NCBI GenBank assembly: GCA_902634405.1
Contig: CACPJY010000013.1
Coordinates: 1-44,387 of the forward strand
DNA length: 44,387 nt
From: an uncultured Synechococcaceae cyanobacterium
GTDB taxonomy: Bacteria; Cyanobacteriota; Cyanobacteriia; PCC-6307; Cyanobiaceae
Direction: 5' to 3'
The notes under the pieces were generated by a model. The model saw only the letters and a program-made list of their open reading frames with translations, had not been told where the DNA came from and did not search any database. Made by a program: the position numbers and the translations under genes. Numbering within the stretch: position 1 is the stretch's first letter; every line of letters starts with the position of its first letter. Shown one piece after another: positions 7,499-16,716 of this stretch.

Positions 7499-7636
7499 AT
7501 GGGCGCAGGACTGTCCGCACTGATTTTTGCTTCAAGCATGCTTCCTAACACTAATCAACAGATGGGTGTTGCTTTTGTGGGTGCCGCTGGGCTCCTAGCA
7601 ATTGCCTTACGTTTCACCAAGACTTCATCAAATTAG
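7499..7636 (+). CDS. Small membrane protein, 45 aa
   Basis: The ORF runs ATG 7499 to TAG 7634-7636. It encodes two hydrophobic stretches (GAGLSALIFASSMLP and MGVAFVGAAGLLAIALRF) split by a polar NTNQQ turn, then a short basic/Ser tail. It lies alone between divergent genes and is followed directly by a hairpin and T-run terminator, which supports its being an expressed unit. Family not recognised; the size is like photosystem or NDH accessory subunits. Confidence 0.6.
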   Translation: MGAGLSALIFASSMLPNTNQQMGVAFVGAAGLLAIALRFTKTSSN

Positions 7637-7657
7637 AGAAAAGCCTTCTCTAACTTT
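7633..7657 (+). terminator. Rho-independent-type terminator
   Basis: TTAGAGAA and TTCTCTAA form a perfect 8-bp stem around the loop AAGCC, followed by CTTTT. The stem begins at the stop codon of the 45-aa gene. AT-rich stems of this kind are common in low-GC picocyanobacteria. Confidence 0.6.
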
Positions 7658-7720
7658 TGATTAATCAAAATCAAAGAACTACTACATTAACGCCTTATTA
7701 TTTAGGTCTTGATGTTGTTT

Positions 7721-7750
7721 TTGTTGTGTGAAAGTTTTTTATTTTATAAT
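7721..7750 (+). promoter_or_regulatory. Candidate promoter of the 81-aa gene
   Basis: TTGTTG (7721-7726) and a perfect TATAAT (7745-7750) are 18 bases apart. The predicted start lies about 38 bases before the GTG at 7795. Sequence match only. Confidence 0.4.
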
Positions 7751-7794
7751 ATTCTTTAGGTATCGATTTTAGGTCCTTTTATTTAAAAAAGTAA

Positions 7795-8040
7795 GTGCCG
7801 ATAGAAGACCCAATAGAGCCTAGCGTTCCTTTGCAGTTGCAAACGGAAAAACTAAAAAGAACAATAGAAAATTGCCAGGATTTAGATCTTTTAAAAGAAA
7901 TAGCCAAAGAGTTACTGAAATTGCACCAAAACAAAAGCGCGATAGCTCAATGGGCGACAAAGAGGGCTGCGGAGGGAGAACAAGGTTTCTATAATTACGC
8001 AAAAGGTCTCGACAATGAAAACAGAAGCGAAGAAAAATGA
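7795..8040 (+). CDS. Conserved-looking small helical protein, 81 aa
   Basis: It starts at GTG 7795. The product is soluble, acidic to neutral and predicted mostly helical (QTEKLKRTIENCQDLDLLKEIAKELLKLHQ then SAIAQWATKRAAEGEQGF). It contains one Cys and no membrane segment. The helical repeat and Gln/Trp-Ala pattern suggest a small regulatory or assembly protein, but I cannot name it. It sits behind its own candidate promoter. Confidence 0.6.
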   Translation: MPIEDPIEPSVPLQLQTEKLKRTIENCQDLDLLKEIAKELLKLHQNKSAIAQWATKRAAEGEQGFYNYAKGLDNENRSEEK

Positions 8041-8181
8041 GGATCAGATCTAAATATGAATAGAATTTAGTTGATTACTTTAAAAGCATGATTAGGGATA
8101 TCTAACCGCTCTAGTTAACTAGATAACTTACAAAGTCTTACAAGATTGGTTAACATTTAAAATACTTATTAGCAATAAATC

Positions 8182-8559
8182 ATGGGTAAAGCAAAACGAT
8201 GGGTATTGCTAGAACACACTGGTTCACCAAATGATCCAAAAGGAAGACACTTTGATCTAATGCTTGAGGGTAAAGAAAGCTGTAAGACATGGCAGCTCAG
8301 AAGTTTTCCGATAGCAGGAGGACCCGCTAGAGAGATGATTCCTTTGCCAGATCATGATTTGAAATGGCTTGAGAAAACTGAGGCAATTGTTTCCGGGAAT
8401 AGGGGAAAAGCAAAAAGAGTCTTAGCAGGGACCTATATCGTCATCAAAGAAGAACAATCATCTACCTCTCAAAAAATAAAGCTTGAGGGAATTGCCTTTA
8501 TGGCAATTCTCGATATAGAAGGTGAAAAGGCAAAATTCCTTTCCAAACTAATTAAATAA
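8182..8559 (+). CDS. Stand-alone LigD-type 3'-phosphoesterase domain protein
   Basis: The 125-residue protein matches the DNA polymerase/ligase N-terminal phosphoesterase (LigD_N, PE) fold in miniature: WVLLEHTG with His12, GRHFDLMLE with His23 and Asp25, and a later VLAGTYIV strand. In LigD, this domain heals 3' ends at DNA breaks by removing 3'-phosphates or ribonucleotides using a His/Asp metal site. No ligase or polymerase domain is attached and no Ku gene is in the window. It precedes smc by about 70 bases. The function as a DNA-end enzyme is inferred from the fold. Confidence 0.65.
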   Translation: MGKAKRWVLLEHTGSPNDPKGRHFDLMLEGKESCKTWQLRSFPIAGGPAREMIPLPDHDLKWLEKTEAIVSGNRGKAKRVLAGTYIVIKEEQSSTSQKIKLEGIAFMAILDIEGEKAKFLSKLIK

Positions 8560-8631
8560 TGCTTATTGAAACAGCAGACTTGAGCTTCTGAATACCTTCG
8601 CTAGAATTTCATAAGTATTTGCCCTTATCTG

Positions 8632-11600
8632 TTGGTTCATATCAATCAGGTCGGGCTAACGCATTTCAAATCCTTTGGGGGATCGATGTCGATCCCGCTT
8701 GAAGAAGGTTTTACCGTAGTTACTGGACCAAATGGATCTGGAAAAAGCAACATTCTCGATGGAGTACTTTTCTGCCTGGGCCTAGCATCAAGTCGCGGGA
8801 TGAGGGCAGATCGCCTCCCTGATTTGGTAAATAGTGGATTACTTCGCGAAGGGAAGTCGGCAGAAACATCTGTAAGTGTTCGATTTGACCTAACCGATTG
8901 GGAGCCTGATCCTGCCGAAGAAGGACTAGAAATACCCAATGAGGGACCTTGGATTAAAAATGGTCAGAAAGAATGGGTAGTTACTAGGCGTCTAAGAGTT
9001 ATGCCTGGAGGTTCATATAGCTCAAGCTATTCAGCCGATGGAGAAGCTTGCAACTTGCAACAACTTCAAACCCAACTGCGCAGGCTTCGCATAGATCCTG
9101 AAGGTAGCAATGTCGTTATGCAAGGCGACGTCACTCGAATAGTCTCCATGAGCAATAAAGATCGGCGAGGATTGATTGATGAACTTGCTGGAGTAGCTCT
9201 TTTCGATAGCAGAATTGAGCAAACTAGATCCAAATTAAATGATGTATATGAACGACAAGAAAGATGCGGTATTGTTCAACAGGAACTTTTAGCTAGCAAA
9301 CAAAAGTTAGAAAGAGATTGCGCAAAAGCTCGAACATATAAGCAACTCAAGGAGGAGCATCTATTAGGGCGTAAGCACGAAATCGTCCTCACCTTCTCAA
9401 AAATGAAAGCAGATATTTGTATCTTAAAAGAAAAAAGTCAGAAGCTAGTAGAAGCTGAAAAAAGAGATTCCGAGTCTCTAAGGAATTCAGAAAAAAGACT
9501 TAAAGAGTCAATAGAAAAACTGAAAGGTTTGCAAGAAAGTGTTAAGGAGTTAGGTGAAGATCAGCTATTGAAAGTTCAAGCAGAGTTGGCTGGTATAGAT
9601 ACACAACAAAGAGAGCTAGACCGTCAATCTCTACAACACAAGCAGGAAGGGGAGCTACTCCAAAAAAACAGAGAAGATCTTTTTTTACAAAGACAGGAAA
9701 TCGAACAATCCAATACTCATTTGGATGAAAGCCCTGATCAAGAACAACTAGATAATGCAGAAAAATTTTGCCTAGAAGCCGAGTCAGCTGTAGAGCTTTC
9801 AAGAAGAAGAATTAAAGAAATAGCTGGTCAGTCAGGTGCTTGGGTAGATGAACAGAGACAAAGAAGCAGTCATAGACAAGAACTTCAAAGTCAGATTTCA
9901 TTCCTACAAAAAGAAGAGCAACAGCTAAAGGAGCGGGCCAGTAAAGATCTAGATAGACAAAAAGAACTTGAAGAGGAACAGAATATTGACAAGGCTGAGA
10001 ATAAACAAATGCACGCTCAGCTTCAGAAAATTGAAGCCGAATGGCATACACTTTTAGAAAGAATTGATCAAAAGAAAAAGGAGATCGATGAATCAATCGA
10101 ATCCCTTTCAATTCAAAAAAGAACTAGACTTAGATTAGAACAAGAGCAAAAAAAACTCGAAAAAGAAATCGCTCGAATAGAAAGTCGAAGGGAGACCATC
10201 TTCGAGAGTAGAGGCACAGGAGCACTTAGATTGCTTCTTGAATCAGGTCTTGAAGGAATACATGGGCCAGTTGCACAATTAGGCGAAGTTTCCGAGCATT
10301 ATCGCTTGGCTCTCGAGGTGGCTGCAGGCGCAAGGATGAGTCAAATTGTCGTAGATGATGATGTTATAGCTTCAAAAGCAATTAATTTATTAAAGCTTAA
10401 AAAAGCAGGTCGCCTAACTTTCCTACCTTTAAATAAGCTAAAATCAATAACAAATATTGCATTATCGAAAGTTGAACGGAATGCAATCGAAGGTTGCCTT
10501 GGTAAAGCATTAGAACTTATTACATTCGAGCCTATATATAGAAATGTTTTTTCATATGTTTTTGGAGAAACGCTTGTATATAAAGATCTAACTTCTGCAA
10601 GAGGAAAGATAGGAAATTGTAGAGCAGTGACAATTGATGGCGAGTTATTAGAAAGAAGTGGAGCTATTACTGGTGGAAGTTTTGCGACTCGCAACCATCG
10701 GCTTAGCTTTGGGAATAGCAATGATAAAGATGATTCAGCGCCATTAAAAGAAAGACTTCTTGAATTAGGTGAAACATTAATTAGGTGTAGTAAAGAGGAG
10801 TCTACTCAAAGTCAAATCCTAGAAAAGTCTCGTCCATTAATCAATGAGCTCCTACAACGTAAGGCAGGTTTAGAAGCTGAAAAAGAAGCCTCAAATAGAT
10901 CAAACAATCCTCTTATTAAAAGGTCAAATGAAAGATTCGAAAAATTAAACTTATTAAAGCAAAATCAAGAAGGTTACAAAGTGAGGTTGCAAAACATTTC
11001 TAAGGAACTAGCTCCCATTTTAAAAGAAATTAATGATATAAACAAACAAGAGGAACTTTATCAAGCTAAAGGAGACTCGAATACTTGGAAAACATTACAA
11101 GCCGACCTAGAAGACTCAGATAAAAAACTGGAAGATGCAAGAAGGAATAGAGATAATCTATTAAATCTACAAAGAGAGCGAAAGCTTACTAGTCAACGTA
11201 TAGAAGATCAACAAAATGCTCTAAAAATCGATGAGACTAGATTGCAAAATGCGGTGAAGAAGCTATCAATTGCTCATGATGAATGGAAAAAATCACAAAC
11301 TCAACTTCATGAAAAACGAAATGACCTAGAAGTTCAAAAGAGCAATATTGAGAATCGATTTGGAGAAAAACGAAGAGCTAGAGATGCAGCGGAACTAGAA
11401 GTATCCAATCAAAGACAAATGTTGCAGGAAACTCAATGGAAATTAGAGCGACTTAAAGAGGACCTTGTATCACTTGCTGAAGAATTGAGAAACAGAACAA
11501 TTAGATTGAAAGAACTAGAGCATTCTCTGCCAGATCCACTCCCTGAAATACCAGAAGATGTTCAAGAAGGGGGCTTAGAAAATCTACAGAATAAACTACA

Positions 11601-12219
11601 ACAATTACAAGCCCGTATGGAAGCTTTAGAGCCAGTAAATATGCTTGCTCTTGATGAGCTCAAAGAACTAGAAAGTCGCTTAACAGATTTAGGAGAAAGG
11701 CTTGAGGTCCTGGACCAAGAGAGAACAGAACTCTTGTTGCGAATTGAGACTGTGGCAACACTTCGCCAAGAAGCATTTATGGAGGCATTTAACGCTGTTG
11801 ATGAACATTTCCGTGAAATTTTTGCCAGTCTTTCAGAGGGTGATGGACATTTACAGTTAGACAATCAAGAAAACCCTCTCGAAGGTGGTTTAACACTAGT
11901 TGCACACCCGAAAGGGAAAGCTGTTCGACGCCTTGCTGCAATGTCGGGAGGTGAAAAATCGCTAACAGCACTGAGTTTCCTCTTTGCACTTCAGAGATTT
12001 AGGCCTTCCCCTTTCTATGCTTTAGACGAAGTTGATAGTTTTTTAGATGGAGTAAATGTTGAGCGTCTCTCAACACTAATAGCTCGACAAGCAGAACAAG
12101 CTCAGTTCCTTGTCGTAAGCCATCGTCGTCCAATGATTGCTGCTTCTAGTAGAACAATAGGGGTTACACAAGCTCGTGGTTCGCACACACAAGTTGTAGG
12201 TTTACCTGATGCAGCTTGA
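8632..12219 (+). CDS. smc: Chromosome segregation ATPase SMC
   Basis: Full-length SMC of 1195 residues, starting at TTG 8632. Walker A is GPNGSGKS at 32-39, the ABC signature SGGEKS is at about 1105-1110, and Walker B FYALDEVD is at about 1128-1135. Two long coiled-coil arms (about 170-510 and 700-1020) flank a hinge at about 520-690 containing GIHGPVAQLGEV and the SGAITGGSF segment. SMC dimers with ScpA/ScpB load on DNA and extrude loops to organise and segregate the chromosome. The arms show Gln-rich stretches typical of picocyanobacterial SMC. No scpA or scpB is in the window. Confidence 0.97.
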   Translation: MVHINQVGLTHFKSFGGSMSIPLEEGFTVVTGPNGSGKSNILDGVLFCLGLASSRGMRADRLPDLVNSGLLREGKSAETSVSVRFDLTDWEPDPAEEGLEIPNEGPWIKNGQKEWVVTRRLRVMPGGSYSSSYSADGEACNLQQLQTQLRRLRIDPEGSNVVMQGDVTRIVSMSNKDRRGLIDELAGVALFDSRIEQTRSKLNDVYERQERCGIVQQELLASKQKLERDCAKARTYKQLKEEHLLGRKHEIVLTFSKMKADICILKEKSQKLVEAEKRDSESLRNSEKRLKESIEKLKGLQESVKELGEDQLLKVQAELAGIDTQQRELDRQSLQHKQEGELLQKNREDLFLQRQEIEQSNTHLDESPDQEQLDNAEKFCLEAESAVELSRRRIKEIAGQSGAWVDEQRQRSSHRQELQSQISFLQKEEQQLKERASKDLDRQKELEEEQNIDKAENKQMHAQLQKIEAEWHTLLERIDQKKKEIDESIESLSIQKRTRLRLEQEQKKLEKEIARIESRRETIFESRGTGALRLLLESGLEGIHGPVAQLGEVSEHYRLALEVAAGARMSQIVVDDDVIASKAINLLKLKKAGRLTFLPLNKLKSITNIALSKVERNAIEGCLGKALELITFEPIYRNVFSYVFGETLVYKDLTSARGKIGNCRAVTIDGELLERSGAITGGSFATRNHRLSFGNSNDKDDSAPLKERLLELGETLIRCSKEESTQSQILEKSRPLINELLQRKAGLEAEKEASNRSNNPLIKRSNERFEKLNLLKQNQEGYKVRLQNISKELAPILKEINDINKQEELYQAKGDSNTWKTLQADLEDSDKKLEDARRNRDNLLNLQRERKLTSQRIEDQQNALKIDETRLQNAVKKLSIAHDEWKKSQTQLHEKRNDLEVQKSNIENRFGEKRRARDAAELEVSNQRQMLQETQWKLERLKEDLVSLAEELRNRTIRLKELEHSLPDPLPEIPEDVQEGGLENLQNKLQQLQARMEALEPVNMLALDELKELESRLTDLGERLEVLDQERTELLLRIETVATLRQEAFMEAFNAVDEHFREIFASLSEGDGHLQLDNQENPLEGGLTLVAHPKGKAVRRLAAMSGGEKSLTALSFLFALQRFRPSPFYALDEVDSFLDGVNVERLSTLIARQAEQAQFLVVSHRRPMIAASSRTIGVTQARGSHTQVVGLPDAA

Positions 12220-12281
12220 AATGAACTCCAATAGATGTTTCATCACAATGGCACGATTCGCCCATTTCTGAGAGCCCACTT

Positions 12282-13325
12282 GTGACTTTGACTCAACCCT
12301 CTAACGATCCTTTTGAAAATATTCCCAGTGACCGCCTTTGGTTGCGTTCTGAACTGATGGGAACCCAAGTCATCACTAGAGATAGTGGTAGGAGGCTAGG
12401 AGTAGTAGGAGAAGTAGTTGTGGATATAGACCGAAGAGAAGTTGTAGCTCTTGGCCTACGTGACAACCCTCTGACTCGTTTCCTTCCAGGCTTACCAAGA
12501 TGGATGCCTCTTGAAAGTATTAGGCAAGTTGGGGATGTCATTCTTGTTGATTCGGCAGATTCCTTGAGTGAAAGTTTCTCTCCAGAACGTTTTAGCCGTG
12601 TGATCAATTGTCAGGTAATTACTGAATCAGGAGAGCAATTAGGAAGAGTTTTAGGTTTCTCGTTTGATATTGAGACTGGTGAACTGATAACCCTTGTAAT
12701 GGGAGCATTAGGAGTACCTCTCTTAGGAGAAGGTGTCCTAAGTACATGGGAAATCCCTGTCGAAGAAATTGTTAGCAGTGGGGTTGATCGAATTATTGTT
12801 TACGAAGGGGCAGAAGAAAAACTAAAGCAATTAAATAGTGGATTCTTGGAAAAACTTGGAGTTGGTGGTGCGAGCTGGGAGGAGAGGGAAAGAGATAGAT
12901 ACAGGGTCAATGTTGTTCCTGTAGAGAATCAACTAATTTCAGGACAATTAATAGATGAAGAACAAAATATTATTGATGAATCTAGTGATCAGATATATGA
13001 ATCAGATGACGAGTTCGAGTATGTTGAAATAGATACTGCTCAGAAAGAAAGAGTCCAAAAAAGAAGATATTTAGATGAAGGGGTTTCAGAAAATGAATCT
13101 AATGGTATTGAAGATAGCAGGAATAGGATAAATCCCTTTCAAGATTCATCTAGATATGAGGAGAGCTTTGATGAGAATCTCTCCTTAAAGCCAAGACAAG
13201 CTTCTCGGCCTACAATTCAAATACCTGAAGAGCCTCTAGATGTAGAACCAATAACTCAATCAAAAGATAAAAAAAATTCTATCAACGATCCTTTGAATAA
13301 TGCTGACCTTGAAGATCCCTGGTAA
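12282..13325 (+). CDS. PRC-barrel domain protein
   Basis: A 347-residue protein from GTG 12282. It has two tandem PRC-barrel units: about 22-90 (LMGTQVITRDSGRRLGVVGE, then VVDIDRREVVALGL) and about 105-175 (VINCQVITESGEQLGRVLGF, then FDIETGELITLVMG). The C-terminal 150 residues are low-complexity and very acidic (runs of Glu, Asp, Ser), likely disordered. PRC barrels occur in photosynthetic reaction-centre H subunit and in RimM, and typically mediate protein or RNA contacts. Cyanobacterial members are uncharacterised. It follows smc in the same direction with a 62-base gap. Confidence 0.8.
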   Translation: MTLTQPSNDPFENIPSDRLWLRSELMGTQVITRDSGRRLGVVGEVVVDIDRREVVALGLRDNPLTRFLPGLPRWMPLESIRQVGDVILVDSADSLSESFSPERFSRVINCQVITESGEQLGRVLGFSFDIETGELITLVMGALGVPLLGEGVLSTWEIPVEEIVSSGVDRIIVYEGAEEKLKQLNSGFLEKLGVGGASWEERERDRYRVNVVPVENQLISGQLIDEEQNIIDESSDQIYESDDEFEYVEIDTAQKERVQKRRYLDEGVSENESNGIEDSRNRINPFQDSSRYEESFDENLSLKPRQASRPTIQIPEEPLDVEPITQSKDKKNSINDPLNNADLEDPW

Positions 13326-13326
13326 C

Positions 13327-13731
13327 CTAATCAGGTGAAAAAGATTCACCTTCATCAAAATTTAAGGACGCGCTATTAACACAATATCTTTTCCCAGTTG
13401 GCGGTGGCCCATCATTAAAAACATGTCCAAGATGAGCCTGACAATTAGAGCAAATTATTTCAGATCGAACCATACCATGGCTCAAATCATTTCGACTAGT
13501 AATGGCATCTGAAGAGAACTGGTCCCAAAAACTTGGCCAGCCAGTTCCAGAATCAAACTTATGAACTGAAGAAAACAAAGGGGAATTACAACATACGCAA
13601 AGATATATACCATCAGCTTTATGGTTCCAATATTTTCCTGTAAACGCTCTTTCGGTACCACCCTCGATTGCAATCTGATACTGCTCTAGAGATAAATGTG
13701 AATAATTTTTTTTTGAGTTGGCCTGCTCCAT
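13327..13731 (-). CDS. msrB: Peptide methionine-(R)-S-oxide reductase
   Basis: MsrB of 134 residues. The structural zinc ligands form two CxxC pairs (Cys45/Cys48 and Cys94/Cys97). The substrate pocket motif is SGTGWPSFWD at 61-70, and catalytic Cys117 sits in GKRYCVNSASL. It reduces the R epimer of methionine sulfoxide in proteins using thioredoxin, repairing oxidative damage that is frequent in phototrophs. The 3' end almost touches the convergent PRC-barrel gene (1-base gap). Confidence 0.95.
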   Translation of the reverse strand: MEQANSKKNYSHLSLEQYQIAIEGGTERAFTGKYWNHKADGIYLCVCCNSPLFSSVHKFDSGTGWPSFWDQFSSDAITSRNDLSHGMVRSEIICSNCQAHLGHVFNDGPPPTGKRYCVNSASLNFDEGESFSPD

Positions 13732-13835
13732 AAAATAATTAATTAACAGAAAGCTTTATCAAGCTAAGGAATCTTTTATCCAGATTAGGTTAATATTCAC
13801 AAACAAATAAATATATAAATATACTTTTCCAATTC

Positions 13836-15131
13836 TCATACATTGTCTGGCAAGAGAGCAATCACTTCTTCCGCCAATGCGGAAACCGCTCCAGGGGCCC
13901 CTCTAAGGCTTTGTAGGTCCTCCTTCTGTCCAATTAGGCGCCTTGGCGAGGAAAGCCACTCTGAGGCCTCTTTGGCGATCTCTTCTGGGGAGATTTTGCC
14001 TATTCTTTCTGGAACCACCATCCTTCCTGCTGAAATATTGGGCCAGGCAAGAAATCCTTGATTTTTCAAACGCCAAGCACTAATCAAAACCCCTAAGCAC
14101 CATCGCAACCCAGGAAGTCTTGCCAAAATACCCAGAAAGCCATCCCAAGCTTGCATGACAATCAAGTGTTGAGTTGGAACAATCACAATCATTGGGACAC
14201 CCAGTGCTCCCAATTCAGCAGTATTCGCTCCGACTGTTGTAAGAGCTAAATCACACTGGCTCAATGGAGCATGTGCAGGATATTTTTCTTGTAAAAAAAT
14301 TCTCGTCCCTGCTTTAGTTTTCAAGCTTCTCCAAGGCTCAGAAGAATTCTCGGGATATATTGCTTCAATAGAAGAACTATAAAAATTGCTAATTGGGTTT
14401 CTCAAACTAATAAATTTTTGAATCTCTGAGATATTTGTAGTTGGAGCCACTATTAGAAGAAAATTGCATCCTGGTCTTTTATTAGCAATTCGATCAGCTG
14501 CTTCTAAAAGGAAAGGAACGCCAACAGCTAACTTTGATTTCTTAGAACCAGGTAAAAGTGCTATCCACTCTCCTTGAGGCAGGGGAGCCTCTGCCCTAGA
14601 GATGGAAGATAAATCTGCCATAAGGTCCCCAACCACAACGCAACGCTTTCTATGTCGAGTTTTTAGATCATTTCTAACTTTTGATGACATTGCTGCAATC
14701 CTGTCATTCCACCCTGGCCATCTAGCTACCCACTCTGCATAGGTCAAATGCCGATAACCCAGCCTTGCCGAGAGAAGCACAGTCCAAAACTGATCACCTC
14801 CTAGAAAAACCACTACGCCTTTGCTAGGCCATGGGCCATATTTTCGAGGTCGAAGCAACAATTTCCAAAAATTTCCTGCTTTTTTGATCTGTTCAAATTG
14901 TCCCCACTCACTTGCTACTTCAGCTTCCTGACCCGTGGAATTAGGACAAGGGACTAATACAAGTCTTAAACCTGTAGAAGAAGTCCGGACCCTTGGCCTC
15001 AGCGCAAGGTTTTCATGTAGATAATCCGCGAGGGGTTTGACCCAAGTAGCTAGTTCTCCAGGACCATTTGAAACAAGAACAACAACTTGTGAAGGCCCAT
15101 TTTGGGGGTCAAATGTTTTGTCCAATTTCAA
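13836..15131 (-). CDS. LpxB-like (lipid-A-disaccharide synthase-related) glycosyltransferase
   Basis: The 431-residue protein carries an N-terminal VSNGPGELATWVKPLADYL motif of the LpxB-related cyanobacterial family, a central LPGSKKSKL donor-site-like loop, and a C-terminal ALTTVGANTAELGALGVPMIV segment typical of GT-B nucleotide-sugar binding. True LpxB makes lipid A disaccharide, and marine picocyanobacteria are not known to make a canonical lipid A, so the acceptor is probably another lipid or sugar. The start is TTG 15131 (TTG 15125 is possible), only 9 bases from the 3' end of tRNA-Leu, so the two are probably cotranscribed. Confidence 0.75.
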   Translation of the reverse strand: MKLDKTFDPQNGPSQVVVLVSNGPGELATWVKPLADYLHENLALRPRVRTSSTGLRLVLVPCPNSTGQEAEVASEWGQFEQIKKAGNFWKLLLRPRKYGPWPSKGVVVFLGGDQFWTVLLSARLGYRHLTYAEWVARWPGWNDRIAAMSSKVRNDLKTRHRKRCVVVGDLMADLSSISRAEAPLPQGEWIALLPGSKKSKLAVGVPFLLEAADRIANKRPGCNFLLIVAPTTNISEIQKFISLRNPISNFYSSSIEAIYPENSSEPWRSLKTKAGTRIFLQEKYPAHAPLSQCDLALTTVGANTAELGALGVPMIVIVPTQHLIVMQAWDGFLGILARLPGLRWCLGVLISAWRLKNQGFLAWPNISAGRMVVPERIGKISPEEIAKEASEWLSSPRRLIGQKEDLQSLRGAPGAVSALAEEVIALLPDNV

Positions 15132-15140
15132 AATATGTCA

Positions 15141-15222
15141 TGCGGATGGCGAGACTTGAACTCGCAAGGCCGAAGCCACACGCTCCTTAGACGTGCGTGT
15201 CTACCAATTCCACCACATCCGC
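15141..15222 (-). tRNA. tRNA-Leu, anticodon AAG
   Basis: The 82-base cloverleaf is complete: acceptor GCGGATG/CATCCGC with discriminator A, D-arm GTGGAATTGGTAGACAC, anticodon stem CACGT/GCGTG with loop CTAAGGA, a long class II variable arm with a GGCTTCGGCC hairpin, and T-arm GCGAG TTCAAGT CTCGC. The loop puts AAG at positions 34-36, with U33 and G37 around it, so it reads CUN leucine codons after A34 is deaminated to inosine, or CUU alone. CCA is not encoded. Confidence 0.9.
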
Positions 15223-15340
15223 ATCAAAGACGTCTTGATTTGCCTTTATCAAATGATCATAACGGGCAAGAGGAATCCCCTTGATAACTAGGTTGGCTTC
15301 TATCACTGATACGATCCGCCCAAAGACTGCATAGTGCCGG

Positions 15341-16687
15341 ATGCAAATCGGCAAACTTCTAATTGCCAATCGTGGCGAGATTGCTTTAAGAGTTCTCCGC
15401 AGCTGCAGAGAACTTGGAATCGCGACCGTGGCGGTTTATAGCACCGTTGATCGGAATGCTCTTCATGTTCAACTTGCCGATGAAGCGGTATGCGTTGGCG
15501 ATCCTCCAAGTAACAAGAGTTACTTGAACATTCCGAATATTCTTGCAGCTGCGACCTCTAGAGGTGTCGATGCGATACACCCTGGATATGGTTTCCTTGC
15601 TGAGAATGACAAGTTCGCTGAAATCTGCAATGCCCATGGAATTACTTTCGTAGGCCCGTCGCCAAATGCCATTCGTTCCATGGGGGACAAATCAACGGCA
15701 AAAGCAACCATGCAAAAAGTAGGGGTTCCAACAGTCCCTGGAAGCGATGGATTACTACGAAACTCAAATCAGGCTTCTGAATTAGCTGAGAGGATGGGGT
15801 ATCCAGTAATGATCAAAGCCACCGCCGGAGGCGGTGGCAGAGGCATGCGACTAGTTCATAGCCCAGATCAACTTGAGACCCTTTATAAAGCTGCGCAAGG
15901 CGAAGCAGAGGCAGCCTTTGGCAATGCAGGCCTCTATTTAGAAAAATTTATCGATCGTCCCAGACATGTTGAAGTACAGATCCTTGCTGATCGACATGGA
16001 AACGTTGTTCATCTTGGTGAACGGGATTGCTCCATTCAACGCCGTCATCAAAAACTTTTAGAAGAATCACCTAGTCCAGCTTTAGATCCAACGTTGAGAG
16101 ATCGCATGGGTGCAGCAGCTGTTGCCGCTGCAAAAAGTATTAATTATGAGGGCGCAGGAACAGTAGAGTTTTTGCTCGATAGAAATGGAAGTTTTTATTT
16201 CATGGAAATGAATACGCGTATTCAAGTTGAACATCCTGTAACAGAAATGGTGACAGGAATCGACTTAATTGCTGAACAACTAAAGATCGCAGGGGGCGAG
16301 CCACTAAAACTGAAACAAGAAGAAATAAAGCTAAATGGACATGCAATCGAATGTCGAATCAATGCAGAAGATGCAAGTCACAATTTCCGCCCATCTCCAG
16401 GCAGGATTACTGGGTGGTTGCCACCAGGTGGGCCAGGAGTTCGTGTAGATAGTCATGTTTACACAGGCTATGATATCCCTCCTTTTTATGACTCACTAAT
16501 TGGGAAATTAATTGTATGGGGTAGTAATCGAGAAGTTGCTTTAAAAAGAATGAAAAGAGCTTTAAATGAATGCGCTGTTACAGGAATAACTACAACAATT
16601 GACTTTCATTTAGTGCTTCTTAATAGAGAGGAATTTTTAAAGGGAGATGTACACACAAAATTTGTAGAGCAGGAAATGCTCGAATAA
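15341..16687 (+). CDS. accC: Acetyl-CoA carboxylase biotin carboxylase subunit
   Basis: Full-length 448-residue biotin carboxylase with an ATP-grasp fold. [16 protein letters not shown] opens the biotin-carboxylase N domain, GGGGRGMR is the ATP lid glycine loop, and [14 protein letters not shown] carries the Mg-ATP and bicarbonate-site residues. It carboxylates biotin on BCCP (AccB), the first half-reaction making malonyl-CoA for fatty acids. It is monocistronic in appearance, divergent from tRNA-Leu and convergent with the YggT gene. The GC of its 5' half is higher than its neighbours, as expected for a core gene. Confidence 0.97.
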   Translation: MQIGKLLIANRGEIALRVLRSCRELGIATVAVYSTVDRNALHVQLADEAVCVGDPPSNKSYLNIPNILAAATSRGVDAIHPGYGFLAENDKFAEICNAHGITFVGPSPNAIRSMGDKSTAKATMQKVGVPTVPGSDGLLRNSNQASELAERMGYPVMIKATAGGGGRGMRLVHSPDQLETLYKAAQGEAEAAFGNAGLYLEKFIDRPRHVEVQILADRHGNVVHLGERDCSIQRRHQKLLEESPSPALDPTLRDRMGAAAVAAAKSINYEGAGTVEFLLDRNGSFYFMEMNTRIQVEHPVTEMVTGIDLIAEQLKIAGGEPLKLKQEEIKLNGHAIECRINAEDASHNFRPSPGRITGWLPPGGPGVRVDSHVYTGYDIPPFYDSLIGKLIVWGSNREVALKRMKRALNECAVTGITTTIDFHLVLLNREEFLKGDVHTKFVEQEMLE

Positions 16688-16716
16688 TCATTCTTTTTTA
16701 TGAAACAAGTTAATTA

